Shown: positions 17,727 to 28,278, counted from the stretch's first letter. The stretch: 64,000 nt of DNA from Bacillota bacterium (GCA_017442535.1 JAFRZL010000010.1:1-64000), one strand, 5' to 3'. Numbers and translations are program-made. Notes: a model not told the origin generated them from the sequence alone.

Positions 17727-18496
17727 GCTCCTTTCTCCGTCATTTTATCCCTTAATTCCCGCGCGAGCGCACGATAGCTCTCGGCTCCGCGGGATGATTT
17801 ATCGTACTGAATGATGGGCTCTCCGAAACTGGGTGCTTCGCTGAGTCTGATATTACGCGGAATTATCGTCTGAAAGCACTTATCCGGCAAATACTTGCGA
17901 ACCTCATCGACCACTTCGGCGCTCAGATTGGTCCTGGCATCATACATCGTAAACACGATTCCCAGGATCTCGATCTGAGGATTAAGCCGACGTTTAACGA
18001 TATTGACAGCATTGATCAGGAGGCTCAGGCCCTCCAGCGCATAGTATTCACATTGGATCGGCACGAGAACCCCATCAGAGGCACACAATGCATTGATCGT
18101 AAGCTGACTGAGCGAGGGTGGGCAGTCGATAATCACATAATCGTAGCGATCCGAGATCTTCTGAAGCTGCTGACTCAGAATAAACTCCCGCTTATCGACA
18201 CCGATCAATTCCACCTCAGCTCCGGACAGATCCACATTCGTCGGGATCAGATCGACCCGAAACTGCGTATGCACAATACAGTCTTCGGGATTAGCCTCGT
18301 GCATCAGCATTTCGTAACTGCCGTATTGGATCTGTTCTTTATCGCAGCCCAGTCCGCTGGTGGAATTGCCCTGAGGATCAAAATCGACAAGCAAAACATG
18401 ATCTCCCAGCTCTGCGAGACATGCCGATAGATTGATCGCTGTCGTCGTCTTGCCGACACCGCCTTTTTGGTTGGCAACCGCAATGATTTTACCCAT
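17723..18496 (-). CDS. parA: Chromosome partitioning ATPase ParA (Soj)
   Basis: A 257-residue Walker-type ATPase. The deviant Walker A is KGGVGKTTTAINLS, followed by VLLVDFDPQGN (Walker A') and YVIIDCPPSL (Walker B). It drives origin segregation with ParB and, in Bacillus, also modulates DnaA. The frame stays open for 34 codons upstream, but that stretch covers parS sites; the ATG at 18496 has AAGGAG close by and gives the standard N-terminus MGKIIAVANQKGG. Coupled to parB by a 4-nt overlap. Confidence 0.96.
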   Translation of the reverse strand: MGKIIAVANQKGGVGKTTTAINLSACLAELGDHVLLVDFDPQGNSTSGLGCDKEQIQYGSYEMLMHEANPEDCIVHTQFRVDLIPTNVDLSGAEVELIGVDKREFILSQQLQKISDRYDYVIIDCPPSLSQLTINALCASDGVLVPIQCEYYALEGLSLLINAVNIVKRRLNPQIEILGIVFTMYDARTNLSAEVVDEVRKYLPDKCFQTIIPRNIRLSEAPSFGEPIIQYDKSSRGAESYRALARELRDKMTEKGA

Positions 18497-18510
18497 AATC
18501 GCTCCTTTAT

Positions 18511-18526
18511 TGTTCCACGTGGAACA
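18511..18526. promoter_or_regulatory. parS site 1
   Basis: TGTTCCACGTGGAACA, a perfect 16-bp palindrome. It differs from the Bacillus consensus TGTTTCACGTGAAACA by one base per half. It lies 15 bp upstream of parA. Confidence 0.93.
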
Positions 18527-18554
18527 ATCCGCAGCCAAGTCGGCAAAAATAAAA

Positions 18555-18570
18555 TGTTCCACGTGGAACA
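18555..18570. promoter_or_regulatory. parS site 2
   Basis: Identical copy of TGTTCCACGTGGAACA, 44 bp from site 1. Confidence 0.93.
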
Positions 18571-18622
18571 TTTTACCTTGAACCGGATGGAAAGTCAAGT
18601 CTTTCCTCGGTGATAAGCAAAT

Positions 18623-18638
18623 TGTTCTACGTGGAACA
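18623..18638. promoter_or_regulatory. parS site 3 (one mismatch)
   Basis: TGTTCTACGTGGAACA, one base off the perfect palindrome. It directly abuts the stop codon of the lipid kinase gene, 68 bp from site 2. Confidence 0.85.
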
Positions 18639-19547
18639 TTAGGGATTGGTAATTACGTGGAGGGCCTCACGGTGCAGCTTGTAGGTGAAGGGAGGAGTGG
18701 GACCCAATTCTCCATCGATAACACTTCCGTCGTTAAGGATTTCGTTGTCGGGCAGTTCGATTTTGAACTCGTCGGCGCTGAAGCGTACGATCGATTTCTG
18801 ATTTTTGGGGAGCTTTCGAATCGATTTCATCAGCATGATCCGGTTCGCAAGATTGGATCCGTTCTTGATGCCGATGAATTGCAGCCCCTCCTTCTGGTCC
18901 TCAGCCTGCACTGCAAAAGCGCGGTTTTCGATCTGGGCACCTTCGCCGTTGACGACCAGAAACATGATAAATTCATCTTCGATCACCTGGTCCGGCGTTG
19001 TGATCTTCAGCCGGAATGGCTGGGTTTTGGGGACGGTCCTCATGCCGTTGGCGTAGTAGGCCAGCCGTCCGAAGGTGTTTTTCATTTCCTGGCTGGTGGA
19101 GTGGTAGATGCTGACCAGATTCCCGTAGCCGCATCGGTTCAGGAAATAACGTCCGTTGACCTCGCCCACATTCATCTTGGTAATGTTCAGTCTGGAAATG
19201 ACCTCGATACACTGGGAATAATCCGTCGGCATTCCCAGATAATGGGCTACATCGTTGGATGTTCCCGCGGGGATGACGCCGACCGGCACCGTGGCCTGTC
19301 TTTCCATCATCGCCTGCAGTACTTCATTCACGGTGCCGTCTCCGCCTGCTACAACGATCAGGCCCAGTTCTTCCATACGGATCCGGGACAGGCATTTGGC
19401 CATATCACCGGGCGATTCGCTGCGGTAGATCCGGATCGTGCTGTGCGTTTCTCCGAAGGTTTCCAGAAAACGCTCGATCTCGAAGCGGAAGAAAGTGTCG
19501 CCGGCTTTGGGATTGTAGAGGAGGAGTATGTCTTTTTCGCTGTCCAT
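18639..19547 (-). CDS. Diacylglycerol kinase family lipid kinase
   Basis: A 302-residue protein of the DagK/YegS family. The nucleotide-binding GGDGTVNEVLQA and the following IPAGTSNDVAHYLG are clear. Members phosphorylate diacylglycerol to phosphatidate, recycling lipid from lipoteichoic acid synthesis, or act on other lipids or sphingosine analogues. The start lies 4 bp after the argS stop with only a weak ribosome site, so it may depend on argS translation. Its stop codon touches parS site 3. Confidence 0.88.
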   Translation of the reverse strand: MDSEKDILLLYNPKAGDTFFRFEIERFLETFGETHSTIRIYRSESPGDMAKCLSRIRMEELGLIVVAGGDGTVNEVLQAMMERQATVPVGVIPAGTSNDVAHYLGMPTDYSQCIEVISRLNITKMNVGEVNGRYFLNRCGYGNLVSIYHSTSQEMKNTFGRLAYYANGMRTVPKTQPFRLKITTPDQVIEDEFIMFLVVNGEGAQIENRAFAVQAEDQKEGLQFIGIKNGSNLANRIMLMKSIRKLPKNQKSIVRFSADEFKIELPDNEILNDGSVIDGELGPTPPFTYKLHREALHVITNP

Positions 19548-19551
19548 AGCT

Positions 19552-21255
19552 TTACATCTGTTCGGGGGCCTGTACGCCGATCAGTGACAGGGCCTGTTTC
19601 AGGACCACGGTCACCATCCGGGTGAGGGCCACACGGCTCTGACGCAAGGATTCGTTCTCAGCCGTCAGAATGCTGTTTTCATGATAGAATTTGTTGAAAG
19701 CGGAGGCGAGGGCCACCGTATAGCGGGTGATCAGATAAGGTTCATAGCGTTCGGCTGCCTCTTTGACGCGTGCCGGGAAGTCCTCAATGATTTTCAGGAT
19801 GTCCTGCGCGTATTCGTCACACAGGTCTTCTTCATGCAGATCGCTGCGGTTGAATTCGCCGTATCCGGCCTTACGCAGGATGCTGGAAGCCCTGGCAAAG
19901 GTATACTGTACATAAGGTCCGGTCTCGCCGTCAAAATTCAGAACCTCTTCCCACTTGAAGACCTCGTCCTTGATGCGGTTATTGAACAGGTCATTAAAGA
20001 CCACCGCACCGACGCCGACCTGTCTGGCGACTTCGTCGATGTTTTCCAGATCGGGATTCTTTTCCTGAATGATGCTGCGCGTTTTGGCGATGGCTTCATC
20101 CAGCAGATCCTGCAGGAAAATGACCTGGCCCTCGCGGGTGCTGAGCTTAGCTCCGTCAAGCGAGACGAGTCCGTAGGGGATATGAACCAGATCTTTCGCC
20201 CAGTCATAGCCCATCTTTTCGAGAATTTTAAAGAACTGTGCGAAATGGAGTCCCTGATCAAATGCCGTTACGTACAAACATTTATAAAAATCATACGTCT
20301 TCTTGCGCCAGATCGCAGCGGCAAGATCCCTGGTGGTATACAGCGAACTGCCATCCGATTTAAGCACCAGCGCGGGCGGCATATTATCGTCGGACAGGTC
20401 CACGATCTGCGCGCCGTCACTTTCCTGCAGCAGTCCCTTGGCCTTCAGCTCTTCGATCACGGCATCGGTCTTGTCCATAAAGAAGCTCTCACCGTTGTAG
20501 GAATCGAACTGCACATCCAGCAGCTCATAGACTTTGGCGACTTCCTTCAGGCTGAGCTGCACAAACCACTGCCAGATGGCGCGGATCTCTTCATCGCCGT
20601 TCTCCAGCGCGGTAAAGGTGGCGCGGGCCTCGTCATCCAGGGACGGATCTTCTTTGGCTTCACGGTGGAAGCGGACGTAGAGGTCCAGGAGTCCCTGGAT
20701 CCCGTTTTGTTCCACCAACTCGCGATTGCCCCATTTGCGGTATGCCACCACGAGTTTGCCGAACTGCGTCCCGTAATCGCCCAGGTAGTTGATCCGGACC
20801 GTATCATATCCCAGGAACCGGTAAATCTTGTGGATCGAGTTGCCGATCACGGTGGTGCGCAGGTGGCCGATATGGAACGGCTTTGCGATATTAATAGAAG
20901 AGTAGTCGAGCACGATCGTCTTGCCGGCACCCTCGTTCGAAGATCCATAGGGCTTCTGCGAGTCAAAGGCGTCCGCAACAAGTTGCGCGATTTTACGCTT
21001 ATCGATAAAGATATTGACGTAAGGCCCGACCGCCTGCACGGACTCAAAGCCCTCGGTCCCCTGCAGTTTCCCGGCCACATCCGCCGCGATCATCGCCGGC
21101 GCCTTGCGCATCACCTTGGCCAAGCGGAAACATGGAAAGGCATAATCCGCCATCTTCTTGTCCGGCGGGGTCTCAAGTATCGTCTGCACGGTCTCCGGAT
21201 CAAGCGCGGGCAGAACGGCCTGTAGCTTTCCGGCGGTAAATTCTTTGATCGTCAT
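19552..21255 (-). CDS. argS: Arginine-tRNA ligase
   Basis: A 567-residue class I synthetase charging tRNA-Arg. It has the N-terminal Arg-tRNA synthetase domain, the HIGH motif in FHIGHLRTTVIGNSIH, a KMSKS-like element in AKLSTREGQVIF, and a C-terminal DALR anticodon-binding helix bundle ending SLIGVQAPEQM. The frame is open 25 codons further upstream, but the ATG at 21255 has AAAGGATG about 7 nt before it and yields the expected start MTIKEFTAGKL. Confidence 0.96.
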   Translation of the reverse strand: MTIKEFTAGKLQAVLPALDPETVQTILETPPDKKMADYAFPCFRLAKVMRKAPAMIAADVAGKLQGTEGFESVQAVGPYVNIFIDKRKIAQLVADAFDSQKPYGSSNEGAGKTIVLDYSSINIAKPFHIGHLRTTVIGNSIHKIYRFLGYDTVRINYLGDYGTQFGKLVVAYRKWGNRELVEQNGIQGLLDLYVRFHREAKEDPSLDDEARATFTALENGDEEIRAIWQWFVQLSLKEVAKVYELLDVQFDSYNGESFFMDKTDAVIEELKAKGLLQESDGAQIVDLSDDNMPPALVLKSDGSSLYTTRDLAAAIWRKKTYDFYKCLYVTAFDQGLHFAQFFKILEKMGYDWAKDLVHIPYGLVSLDGAKLSTREGQVIFLQDLLDEAIAKTRSIIQEKNPDLENIDEVARQVGVGAVVFNDLFNNRIKDEVFKWEEVLNFDGETGPYVQYTFARASSILRKAGYGEFNRSDLHEEDLCDEYAQDILKIIEDFPARVKEAAERYEPYLITRYTVALASAFNKFYHENSILTAENESLRQSRVALTRMVTVVLKQALSLIGVQAPEQM

Positions 21256-21322
21256 GCATCTCATCCTTTCATTATTCCTCATGAACATTATAATCGGTTT
21301 TGAGCTTTTTGTAAAGCGGCCG

Positions 21323-21772
21323 TTATTCACCGGTAAAAATCCGGATCAGATCAGCCTGCATCCGGCAGTGGGGGATACCGGTCGGATCTTCAATCTCACA
21401 GACACGCTTGAATCCGCAGATCCGGTAGAAAGGCTCGGCCTGTACCTGAGCGTCCACCACCATCGTAAGCGCGCCCTCGTCAAAAGCTTTTTCCATCATC
21501 ACTTTTACCAGGAAATACCCGATCTGCTTGCCCCGGCTTGCTTTGCGTACGCATATGCGGCCGATCTTCGCTTCCTCATTCGTTAGAAAACGCATGCGTC
21601 CGGATGCGGCGGGCTCACCGTCGTCATATACCACCAGATGGCGGTATTCTACATCGTCTCCCTCAAATTCCAGTTCTTCCGGAATGCCCTGCTCCCCGAT
21701 AAACACCTCGCGGCGCAGACTGAATGCGTCCGTCAGGTCGTCCGTTCCTTTTTTCCAGATGGCCTCGATCAT
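21323..21772 (-). CDS. GNAT family N-acetyltransferase
   Basis: A 149-residue acetyltransferase. The acetyl-CoA-binding stretch is IGRICVRKASRGKQIGYFLV, where R-x-x-G-x-Q/I takes the usual motif A position, and the C-terminal AEPFYRICGFKRV is the beta-bulge motif B. It resembles the ElaA/YjcF group. The acceptor is unknown. AAGGAGG lies 6-8 nt before the ATG. It is between rsmG and argS on the same strand. Confidence 0.85.
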   Translation of the reverse strand: MIEAIWKKGTDDLTDAFSLRREVFIGEQGIPEELEFEGDDVEYRHLVVYDDGEPAASGRMRFLTNEEAKIGRICVRKASRGKQIGYFLVKVMMEKAFDEGALTMVVDAQVQAEPFYRICGFKRVCEIEDPTGIPHCRMQADLIRIFTGE

Positions 21773-21783
21773 GAGAAACCTCC

Positions 21784-22530
21784 TTACAAATGACTTTTCG
21801 CGATTTTGCCCTGGCGGCGGGGGTAGGTCCCCGGCGTGCTCCGGACTTTGCGGATGATCGCGATATAATGTTCAAAATCCTCTCCGTCCACGGTGACGGA
21901 GGCGACTTTTTCGACCTTGCCGCCCAGTACCTGCAGGGCATGCGCGGACTGAGGCAGCTCTTCCTGCAGGGCGGGGCCTTTATAAGCCAGGAAAAGCCCG
22001 CCCACCCGTACAAAGGGAAGGCAGTATTCCAACAGGACGGGCAGCGCCGCCACCGCGCGTGCCGCCACGGCATCCATCTGTTCGCGGTAAGGCGCTTTCT
22101 GCCCGGCTTCCTCGGCACGCTCATGCACCAGTTCGCAGTTATCAAGCGCCAGTTCCTCTCTGACCGCTCCCAGGAACGTCAGGCGCTTCTGCAGCGCGTC
22201 CATCAGTACAAAACGGTATTCGGGTGCCAGAATGCTAAGGACCATGCCCGGAAAACCCGCGCCGGTCCCCACGTCGGCGATCCGAGCGTCCGCCGGCAGC
22301 TCGCGCAGGATCGGCAGGCCCGCCGCACTGTCCAGGAAATGCCGCACCATGATCTCTCCGGGCTCCGTCACCGCCGTCAGATTCATGCGTTCATTCCATT
22401 CCAGGAGCAGCTCCATATAGCGGTAGAGCCCCTCCGCCTGCGCGTCGGAGATCGTAAGCGGAGCAGGGGAGCCGTCGATCCGCAGCCGCGCGGCCTTATC
22501 CCGCAGTTCTTCCAGCCATTTATCCTTCAT
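21784..22530 (-). CDS. rsmG: 16S rRNA (guanine-527-N7) methyltransferase
   Basis: A 248-residue SAM-dependent methyltransferase (GidB) that modifies G527 of 16S rRNA; loss often gives low-level streptomycin resistance. The SAM motif is [13 protein letters not shown], with [14 protein letters not shown] and the [11 protein letters not shown]-terminal block typical of the family. The gene overlaps the end of mnmG by 11 bp and has AGGAGG before its ATG. The mnmE-mnmG-rsmG order is the standard origin-proximal arrangement. Confidence 0.95.
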   Translation of the reverse strand: MKDKWLEELRDKAARLRIDGSPAPLTISDAQAEGLYRYMELLLEWNERMNLTAVTEPGEIMVRHFLDSAAGLPILRELPADARIADVGTGAGFPGMVLSILAPEYRFVLMDALQKRLTFLGAVREELALDNCELVHERAEEAGQKAPYREQMDAVAARAVAALPVLLEYCLPFVRVGGLFLAYKGPALQEELPQSAHALQVLGGKVEKVASVTVDGEDFEHYIAIIRKVRSTPGTYPRRQGKIAKSHL

Positions 22531-24403
22531 GATGCGCCTCCTGTTTCAGATATACCAGCAAGACGGCAATATCGGCGGGCGAAACGCCCGATATCCGGGA
22601 CGCCTGCCCGAGCGAGGCGGGCTTTAGTTTTTCGAGCTTCTGCGCGGCCTCGATCCGCAGCCCGCGGATCGAAGCGTAGGGCAGATCTGCGGGGAGCCTG
22701 CGGCTCTCCATCCGCCTGAATTTTTCGGCCTCCTGGATCTGTTTTTCGATATAGCCGCGGTACCGGTTCTGGATCATGACTTCCTGGATGACCATCGGGT
22801 CCAGTGCCGGACGGTCCGGATCCACCGGTGCCAGATCCTCGTAATCAAGTTCGGGCCGCTTCAGCAGATCCGCCATGGATTCCCCCATTTTGAGAGGGCT
22901 CGTGCCTTTGGCAGTCAAAATCCGGTTGACGGCATCGTTTCCGCCGAGCGTCAGATGTTCCCACCGGTCCAGCTCGTCCCGGATCGCCTGTTTTTTGCGT
23001 AAAAATGTCTGATAACGTTCCTCATCGATCAGTCCCAGACGGTAGCCCTTCTCGGTCAGGCGCAGGTCCGCGTTATCCTGGCGAAGCAGCAGACGGTATT
23101 CCGCGCGCGAAGTCATCATCCGGTAGGGCTCATTCGTCCCTTTGGTCACCAGGTCGTCGATCAGGACGCCGATATAGGCCTCGCTGCGGTCCAGGATAAA
23201 CGGTTCCCCGCCCCGGATGTGGAGCGCGGCATTGATGCCGGCCATAATGCCCTGTGCCGCAGCCTCCTCATAGCCGGAGCTGCCGTTGATCTGTCCGGCC
23301 GCGTACAGGCCCTCGATCCCCTTGATATGCAGACTCAGCTCGAGCTGCTGCGGATCCAGACAGTCATATTCGATCGCATAGCCCGTCCGCATGACTTCCA
23401 CATGCTCCATCCCGATCAGCGTGCGCAGCATATCGCGCTGCACATCCTCGGGGAGTGACGAACTCATGCCCTGCACATAGTATTCGTTCGTAAATTCGCC
23501 CTCAGGCTCCAGAAAAATCTGGTGCCTGGGCTTGTCCGCAAAACGTACCACCTTGTCCTCGATGGACGGGCAGTAACGGGGGCCCGTTCCCTTGATATCG
23601 CCGGAGAAGAGGGGAGAGCGGTGGAGGTTCGCCCGTATGATTTCGTGCGTACGCTCGGTCGTATATGTCAGATAACAGGAAAGCTGCGGCCTCGCGATCT
23701 TTTCGGCCGTATTGGTAAAGGAGAAGGGGATCAGTTCGGCGTCGCCCTTCTGCTCCTCCATTTTGTCAAAGTCAATGGTCCGTCCGTCTACGCGGGCGGG
23801 TGTCCCGGTCTTGAAACGGCGCAGACTGATCCCGAGTGCCTCAAGCTTCGCGGAAAGCAGATCCGCCGAAGCCATTCCGTTAGGCCCGGAATGCCTCCTG
23901 CATTCGCCGTGGATCACCGCCGCCTGCAGATAGGTGCCGGTGGCCAGAATCGCGGCTTTGCAGGGATAATACGCACCCGCAGCCGTCACAACACCCTTCA
24001 GCACGCCGTCCTGTACATCCAGATCCGCGATCTCCGCCTGGCGGATCCGCAGATTAGGCGTGTGCTCCAGCACCTGCTTCATGGTTTCTTTGTAGCGGAA
24101 TTTATCCGCCTGCGCCCGCAGCGAATGCACCGCGGGGCCCTTTGCCGTATTCAGCATGCGCGACTGCAGAAAGGTCCGGTCGATCACCTTGCCCATCTCG
24201 CCGCCAAGTGCGTCCACTTCACGCACCAGATGCCCTTTGGACGTGCCTCCAATACTGGGATTGCAGGGCATCATCGCGATACTGTCCAGATTGACGGCAA
24301 AAATCACCGTCTTCATGCCCATGCGGGCCGCGGCAAGCGCCGCCTCGCATCCCGCGTGACCGGCGCCGATAACCGCTACGTCAACAGCCTCTTCCCGGTA
24401 CAT
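22520..24403 (-). CDS. mnmG: tRNA uridine-5-carboxymethylaminomethyl modification enzyme, FAD subunit
   Basis: A 627-residue FAD protein (GidA) that works with MnmE on wobble uridine U34 of several tRNAs. The FAD fold is [21 protein letters not shown], and the conserved [21 protein letters not shown] and [16 protein letters not shown] blocks are present. The ATG at 24403 is preferred to an earlier in-frame one because GAGGGGG (24407-24413) is close, and it begins 8 bp after the mnmE stop. Normal length. Confidence 0.96.
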   Translation of the reverse strand: MYREEAVDVAVIGAGHAGCEAALAAARMGMKTVIFAVNLDSIAMMPCNPSIGGTSKGHLVREVDALGGEMGKVIDRTFLQSRMLNTAKGPAVHSLRAQADKFRYKETMKQVLEHTPNLRIRQAEIADLDVQDGVLKGVVTAAGAYYPCKAAILATGTYLQAAVIHGECRRHSGPNGMASADLLSAKLEALGISLRRFKTGTPARVDGRTIDFDKMEEQKGDAELIPFSFTNTAEKIARPQLSCYLTYTTERTHEIIRANLHRSPLFSGDIKGTGPRYCPSIEDKVVRFADKPRHQIFLEPEGEFTNEYYVQGMSSSLPEDVQRDMLRTLIGMEHVEVMRTGYAIEYDCLDPQQLELSLHIKGIEGLYAAGQINGSSGYEEAAAQGIMAGINAALHIRGGEPFILDRSEAYIGVLIDDLVTKGTNEPYRMMTSRAEYRLLLRQDNADLRLTEKGYRLGLIDEERYQTFLRKKQAIRDELDRWEHLTLGGNDAVNRILTAKGTSPLKMGESMADLLKRPELDYEDLAPVDPDRPALDPMVIQEVMIQNRYRGYIEKQIQEAEKFRRMESRRLPADLPYASIRGLRIEAAQKLEKLKPASLGQASRISGVSPADIAVLLVYLKQEAHHEG

Positions 24404-24411
24404 AATCCCCC

Positions 24412-25785
24412 TCACTTTCCCAGACAAAAACGTGCGAAAATCGTATCGATCAGGTCTTCCTGCACACTATGCCCCGTAACCTCGCCCAGGCGCCCGTAGG
24501 CGGTCTGCAGCGCGGTGGCAGCCATATCCGTCCCCAGGCCTCCTGTAAGCACGTCCAGAGCCTCACCGACGGCCTCCAGGGCCTCACGCACGGCCTCTTT
24601 CTGCCGCAGATTGGCCAGATATACGCCATCCGATGCCTCCGCGGCGCCGCTAAGTGCCAGGTTTTTCAGCTGCTCCTTCAGCACATCCATGCCGTCTCCG
24701 GACGCGGCCGACAGGTGGATTTCCTCCGGATCAAGCTCTCTGCCGCTCCGGCCGAGGTCCGATTTGGTCCGGACCGCAATGACCCGGCGTCCGGCCGTGC
24801 GCAGTGAATTAAGCTCCCGGATATCTTCCTCGGAAGGATCTTCGTCCGACGCAAGCAGCAGCAGGACCACGTCACAGGCCTCAAGCGCCCTGCGCGACCT
24901 CTCCACACCGAGTTTCTCGACCGGATCGTCCGTCCGGCGCAGGCCGGCCGTATCGATCAGCCTCAGCGGAACGCCGTCCAGATTAAGGCTCTCCTCGAGC
25001 GTATCCCTCGTCGTTCCGGGGATATCCGTCACAATGGCCCGGTCTTCCTGCAGCAATGCGTTCAGCAGCGTGGATTTGCCCATATTGGGACGGCCGATGA
25101 TCGCGGTACGCATCCCCTCCGAGAGCATCCGTCCCGTATCCGCGGTCCGGTAGAGCGCCGCGAGCGCGTCCTTAAGCGCCGACAGTTCGGCCTCCATATC
25201 CGTCATGCGGACTTCTTCGATCTCGTATTCCGGATAATCGATATCCACTTCGAGCAGCACGAGCAGATCCATCAGGCGCTCGCGGTAAGCATTGATCCGC
25301 TCCGCGAGCCGTCCCGAAAGCCTGGTCCCCGCCGCTTCAAGCGACAGATCCGTGCGCGCCCCGATGATATCCATCACCGATTCGGCCTGGCTCAGGTCGA
25401 TCCGCCCGTTCAGAAAAGCCCGTTTTGTAAATTCCCCGGGCTCCGCCATCCTCGCCCCATTCGCGAGCACCAGCTCCAGCACGCGCCGCAGGACGTACGG
25501 CCCGCCATGGCAGTTGATCTCCACCGTATTCTCCGTCGTAAAAGAACGCGGTGCGAGCATCAGCATGACCAGCACCTCATCCACGCGCTTGTCCGTCAGC
25601 GGGTCGACGATCCACCCGTAATGGATCGTATGAGTGGAGCAGTCGGCAAGTCTGCGCCCCGAAGGCATGCGAAAAACGCGGTCCGCCGTCCGTACCGCAC
25701 CCTCACCCGATAATCTGATGATTCCGATCCCGCTGCTGCCCACGGGCGTTGCAAGCGCCGCGATCGTATCCTGCCAGTCTGCCAT
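24412..25785 (-). CDS. mnmE: tRNA uridine-5-carboxymethylaminomethyl modification GTPase
   Basis: A 457-residue GTPase (TrmE). The N-terminal folate-binding domain begins [22 protein letters not shown]. The G domain has [14 protein letters not shown] (G1), DIPGTTRD (G2/switch), DTAGLR (G3) and RTKSD (G4). The protein ends in FCLGK, the C-terminal Cys motif of the family. AGGAGG precedes the ATG at 25785. It is partner of MnmG directly downstream. Confidence 0.96.
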   Translation of the reverse strand: MADWQDTIAALATPVGSSGIGIIRLSGEGAVRTADRVFRMPSGRRLADCSTHTIHYGWIVDPLTDKRVDEVLVMLMLAPRSFTTENTVEINCHGGPYVLRRVLELVLANGARMAEPGEFTKRAFLNGRIDLSQAESVMDIIGARTDLSLEAAGTRLSGRLAERINAYRERLMDLLVLLEVDIDYPEYEIEEVRMTDMEAELSALKDALAALYRTADTGRMLSEGMRTAIIGRPNMGKSTLLNALLQEDRAIVTDIPGTTRDTLEESLNLDGVPLRLIDTAGLRRTDDPVEKLGVERSRRALEACDVVLLLLASDEDPSEEDIRELNSLRTAGRRVIAVRTKSDLGRSGRELDPEEIHLSAASGDGMDVLKEQLKNLALSGAAEASDGVYLANLRQKEAVREALEAVGEALDVLTGGLGTDMAATALQTAYGRLGEVTGHSVQEDLIDTIFARFCLGK

Positions 25786-25856
25786 ACTGCCTCCTGATTC
25801 AAAACAGCCGGACAAATCCTTCCCGATTTGTCCGGCTCCTGATGATCGGATCCTGC

Positions 25857-26780
25857 TTACTTATGGTGATAATTGCCTCTCACCGGGGTGATAACCACCT
25901 TACGGAAAGGCTCCTCACCTTCGCTGTGCGTCTCCACACCGTTAAAATCCTGCAGTACCGAATGAATGATCCGTCTCTCGTAGGGATTCATCGGCTCCAA
26001 AGAAACGCGGCGGTTGGTCTTCTTGGCCTTCTTGGCCAGATTGACCGCGAGCTTCTCGAGCGTCTCCTTACGCTTGGCGCGGTAATTTTCCGCGTCCAGT
26101 TTAATCTTGATATGGCCTTCGGTCTTCTTATTGGCGACCAAGGCCGTCAAATACTGCAGCGAATCCAGGGTATTGCCGCGCTTGCCGATGATGACGCCGA
26201 GCTCCTTGCCCTTAATATTCAGGCAGAGCACGTCTTCTTCCTCCATCGATCCTTCGATGGAAGCTTCCTCGATCCCCATCTTGGCCAGTACCGGCATCAG
26301 GAATTCCGTCGCCGCAGCCTCCGCGATCTTGGCATCCTCGCTGTAAGAAACGGGTTCCTTGGGCTTGTTGGCTTCTTCGGCCTTGGCGCGGGCCGCCGCC
26401 AGACGGTCCTCCACCAGCGTATCCATTACATATGGCTTCTGCTCGGGCTTCGGCGCTTCCGGCTTCTTGACTTCAGGTTTCTTGACCTCAGGCTTTCTGG
26501 GCTCGGGCTTCTTGACCTCGGGACGTACAGCAGGCTTGACCTCAGGTTTAACCTCGGTCTTCACCTCGGCCTTGATCTCGCCGAAAAGCTCTTCCTCAAC
26601 GGAAGCACCCTTGGCTGTCGCGCGGATCCGCGCTTCCTTGGCACCGAAAATGCCCAGGACGCCCTTGGATCCTTCCTGCAAAATCTCTATTTCAACCTGC
26701 TCACTGGGCAGCCCCAGCTGCAGCAGAGCAGCGGTAATGGCCTCATCTACCGTTTTACCGCTGGTTTCCACAAATCTCAT
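25857..26780 (-). CDS. khpB: RNA-binding protein KhpB (Jag/EloR)
   Basis: A 307-residue protein. Residues 1-50 are the Jag-N domain. A linker of about 90-140 carries lysine-proline-glutamate repeats (KPEVKKPE units). The KH domain (about 155-235) has GVIIGKRGNTLDSLQYL, close to the family's GYRGETLDALQYL. The R3H domain closes the protein (PYERRIIHSVLQ). KhpB with KhpA binds RNA and affects cell elongation and division. The ATG at 26780 has AGGAGG upstream. It follows yidC by 11 bp. Confidence 0.94.
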   Translation of the reverse strand: MRFVETSGKTVDEAITAALLQLGLPSEQVEIEILQEGSKGVLGIFGAKEARIRATAKGASVEEELFGEIKAEVKTEVKPEVKPAVRPEVKKPEPRKPEVKKPEVKKPEAPKPEQKPYVMDTLVEDRLAAARAKAEEANKPKEPVSYSEDAKIAEAAATEFLMPVLAKMGIEEASIEGSMEEEDVLCLNIKGKELGVIIGKRGNTLDSLQYLTALVANKKTEGHIKIKLDAENYRAKRKETLEKLAVNLAKKAKKTNRRVSLEPMNPYERRIIHSVLQDFNGVETHSEGEEPFRKVVITPVRGNYHHK

Positions 26781-26791
26781 GGTTTTCCTCC

Positions 26792-28021
26792 TCATTTAAC
26801 ATCCATCGGATTATCGATTACCGATGAATCAGCCTCTGCGGGCTTCTCCAGTTTCTGCTCCAGACGCTTGTTGGCAGCCGCCATCTTGTTGCCTGCCATG
26901 CTGCTGCGGTTGATCGCGTTATCCGCGGTTCCGATACGGCGTCCGGTCTTCTGATCGATATTGGATTTGGTGACTTCTTTCAGGCGGCGCTTCTCTTCCA
27001 GTTCCTGCTTATGCTGCAATGCCTGCTTGTACTCCTCGCCGTCAACTATCTTGTCGACCAGCAGCTGCTGCAGCATGCTGAAGATATTACCGGCAACCCA
27101 GTACAGGCCGAGGCCGAGAGGCATCGAGATGACAAAGAAAGCGGTCATGAAGGGGAAGATATAGTTCATGCCCTTCATCATACCGTTCTGGTTGGCCTTG
27201 GGATTGCCGCCGGCCGCGATGGTCCGCTTGTCGTTGGCCTTGGTCATCAGCCAGGTCTGCAGCCAGGTCGTACCGCCGGCCAGAACAGGCCATATGATAC
27301 CGGGCCAGCCAAGACCCGCGCCCTCCGTCAGGTTGAAGCCCAGGAATGAGTTCAGCTGCTGCGTCAGATCGACAAGCCGGGTAAATTCGGCATTCTGCCC
27401 GATCGTCGGCGCCAGCTCATAGAACGCCTTCCAGTTGTCAGTCGTGAAATGCGCCAGCAGATCCTTGACAGAGTTAAACGTCGTCACGTCGAATTTCTGC
27501 AGGCCCTTGATGACTTGAGCGAAATTATCCGTAATCAGCGTCTGATAATTGGGCAGCGCCATCACCTGCGTCGTCATCGTATCGAAGTAGCTGCCGAAAC
27601 CTGTTACATAAAAAGCCAGATTCCTCAGGATTTCGAAAAGCGCAAACAGAATGGGGAGCTGGATAATCAGCGGAAGACAGCCGCTTAAGGGGCTGGTCTT
27701 GTTCTCGCGGTAGATCTCGTTCATCTCCATCTGCATCATCCGCTGGGAATCGGGATCGGTCGTATTCTTGTATTTATCCTGAATTCTCTGGATCTTGGGC
27801 TGCAGCCTCTGCATCAGACGGGTGGACCGCTGCTGCTTCAGCGACAGAGGGAACAGCAAAACCCTTACGATCAGTGTAAAGAGGATGATCGTGATACCCA
27901 TGGCGTTGGTCGTTGTCATCGCGACGACGCCATTGTAAATCAAAGTAATCACATAGCTGAACAGCCATGCGAGCTGTTTTAAGATGAAAGTGTTAGTCGG
28001 CTGTAAAAGGATAAACTCCAA
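26792..28021 (-). CDS. yidC: Membrane protein insertase YidC/SpoIIIJ
   Basis: A 409-residue YidC/Oxa1 family insertase. The typical core is IILFTLIVRVLLFPLSLKQQ, followed by a charged hairpin (KIQRIQDKYKN) and the SPLSGCLPLIIQLPILFALF membrane region, then WPVLAGGTTWLQTW and a final GLGLYWVAGN segment. A basic cytoplasmic tail follows. The start codon is TTG at 28021, with GAGGAG about 10 nt upstream; the next in-frame ATG would remove the first membrane helix. There is no lipobox, unlike many Bacillus homologues. Confidence 0.94.
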   Translation of the reverse strand: MEFILLQPTNTFILKQLAWLFSYVITLIYNGVVAMTTTNAMGITIILFTLIVRVLLFPLSLKQQRSTRLMQRLQPKIQRIQDKYKNTTDPDSQRMMQMEMNEIYRENKTSPLSGCLPLIIQLPILFALFEILRNLAFYVTGFGSYFDTMTTQVMALPNYQTLITDNFAQVIKGLQKFDVTTFNSVKDLLAHFTTDNWKAFYELAPTIGQNAEFTRLVDLTQQLNSFLGFNLTEGAGLGWPGIIWPVLAGGTTWLQTWLMTKANDKRTIAAGGNPKANQNGMMKGMNYIFPFMTAFFVISMPLGLGLYWVAGNIFSMLQQLLVDKIVDGEEYKQALQHKQELEEKRRLKEVTKSNIDQKTGRRIGTADNAINRSSMAGNKMAAANKRLEQKLEKPAEADSSVIDNPMDVK

Positions 28022-28053
28022 CTTAATTATACTCCTCTCAAGTCATGACACAA

Positions 28054-28278
28054 TCATGGTACAGGATCGTATCCGCCTTCGTGGAACGGATGGCATTTGA
28101 GCAGCCGGCGCACCGCCAGATAAGCGCCCTTGCGGGCTCCGTACTTCTCGACCGCCTGCGCGGCATAGTTGGAGCAGGTGGGGTAGAAGCGGCAGCAGGG
28201 CTTCTTGTACGGCGAAATGGCCTGCTGATAGAAATGAATCATGCCGAGCAGCGCCCGGGCAGCGACCTTCTTAGCCAT
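28054..28278 (-). CDS. yidD: Membrane protein insertion efficiency factor YidD
   Basis: A 74-residue amphipathic protein that assists YidC. Family motifs are [25 protein letters not shown] and [14 protein letters not shown]. Of four clustered Met codons, the ATG at 28278 is best placed, 9 nt after AAGGCGG. It overlaps the rnpA end by 8 bp. Confidence 0.93.
   Translation of the reverse strand: MAKKVAARALLGMIHFYQQAISPYKKPCCRFYPTCSNYAAQAVEKYGARKGAYLAVRRLLKCHPFHEGGYDPVP

Noticed and set aside
19681..21225. 514-residue plus-strand frame
   Set aside because: Antisense shadow of argS without a ribosome site or family resemblance.
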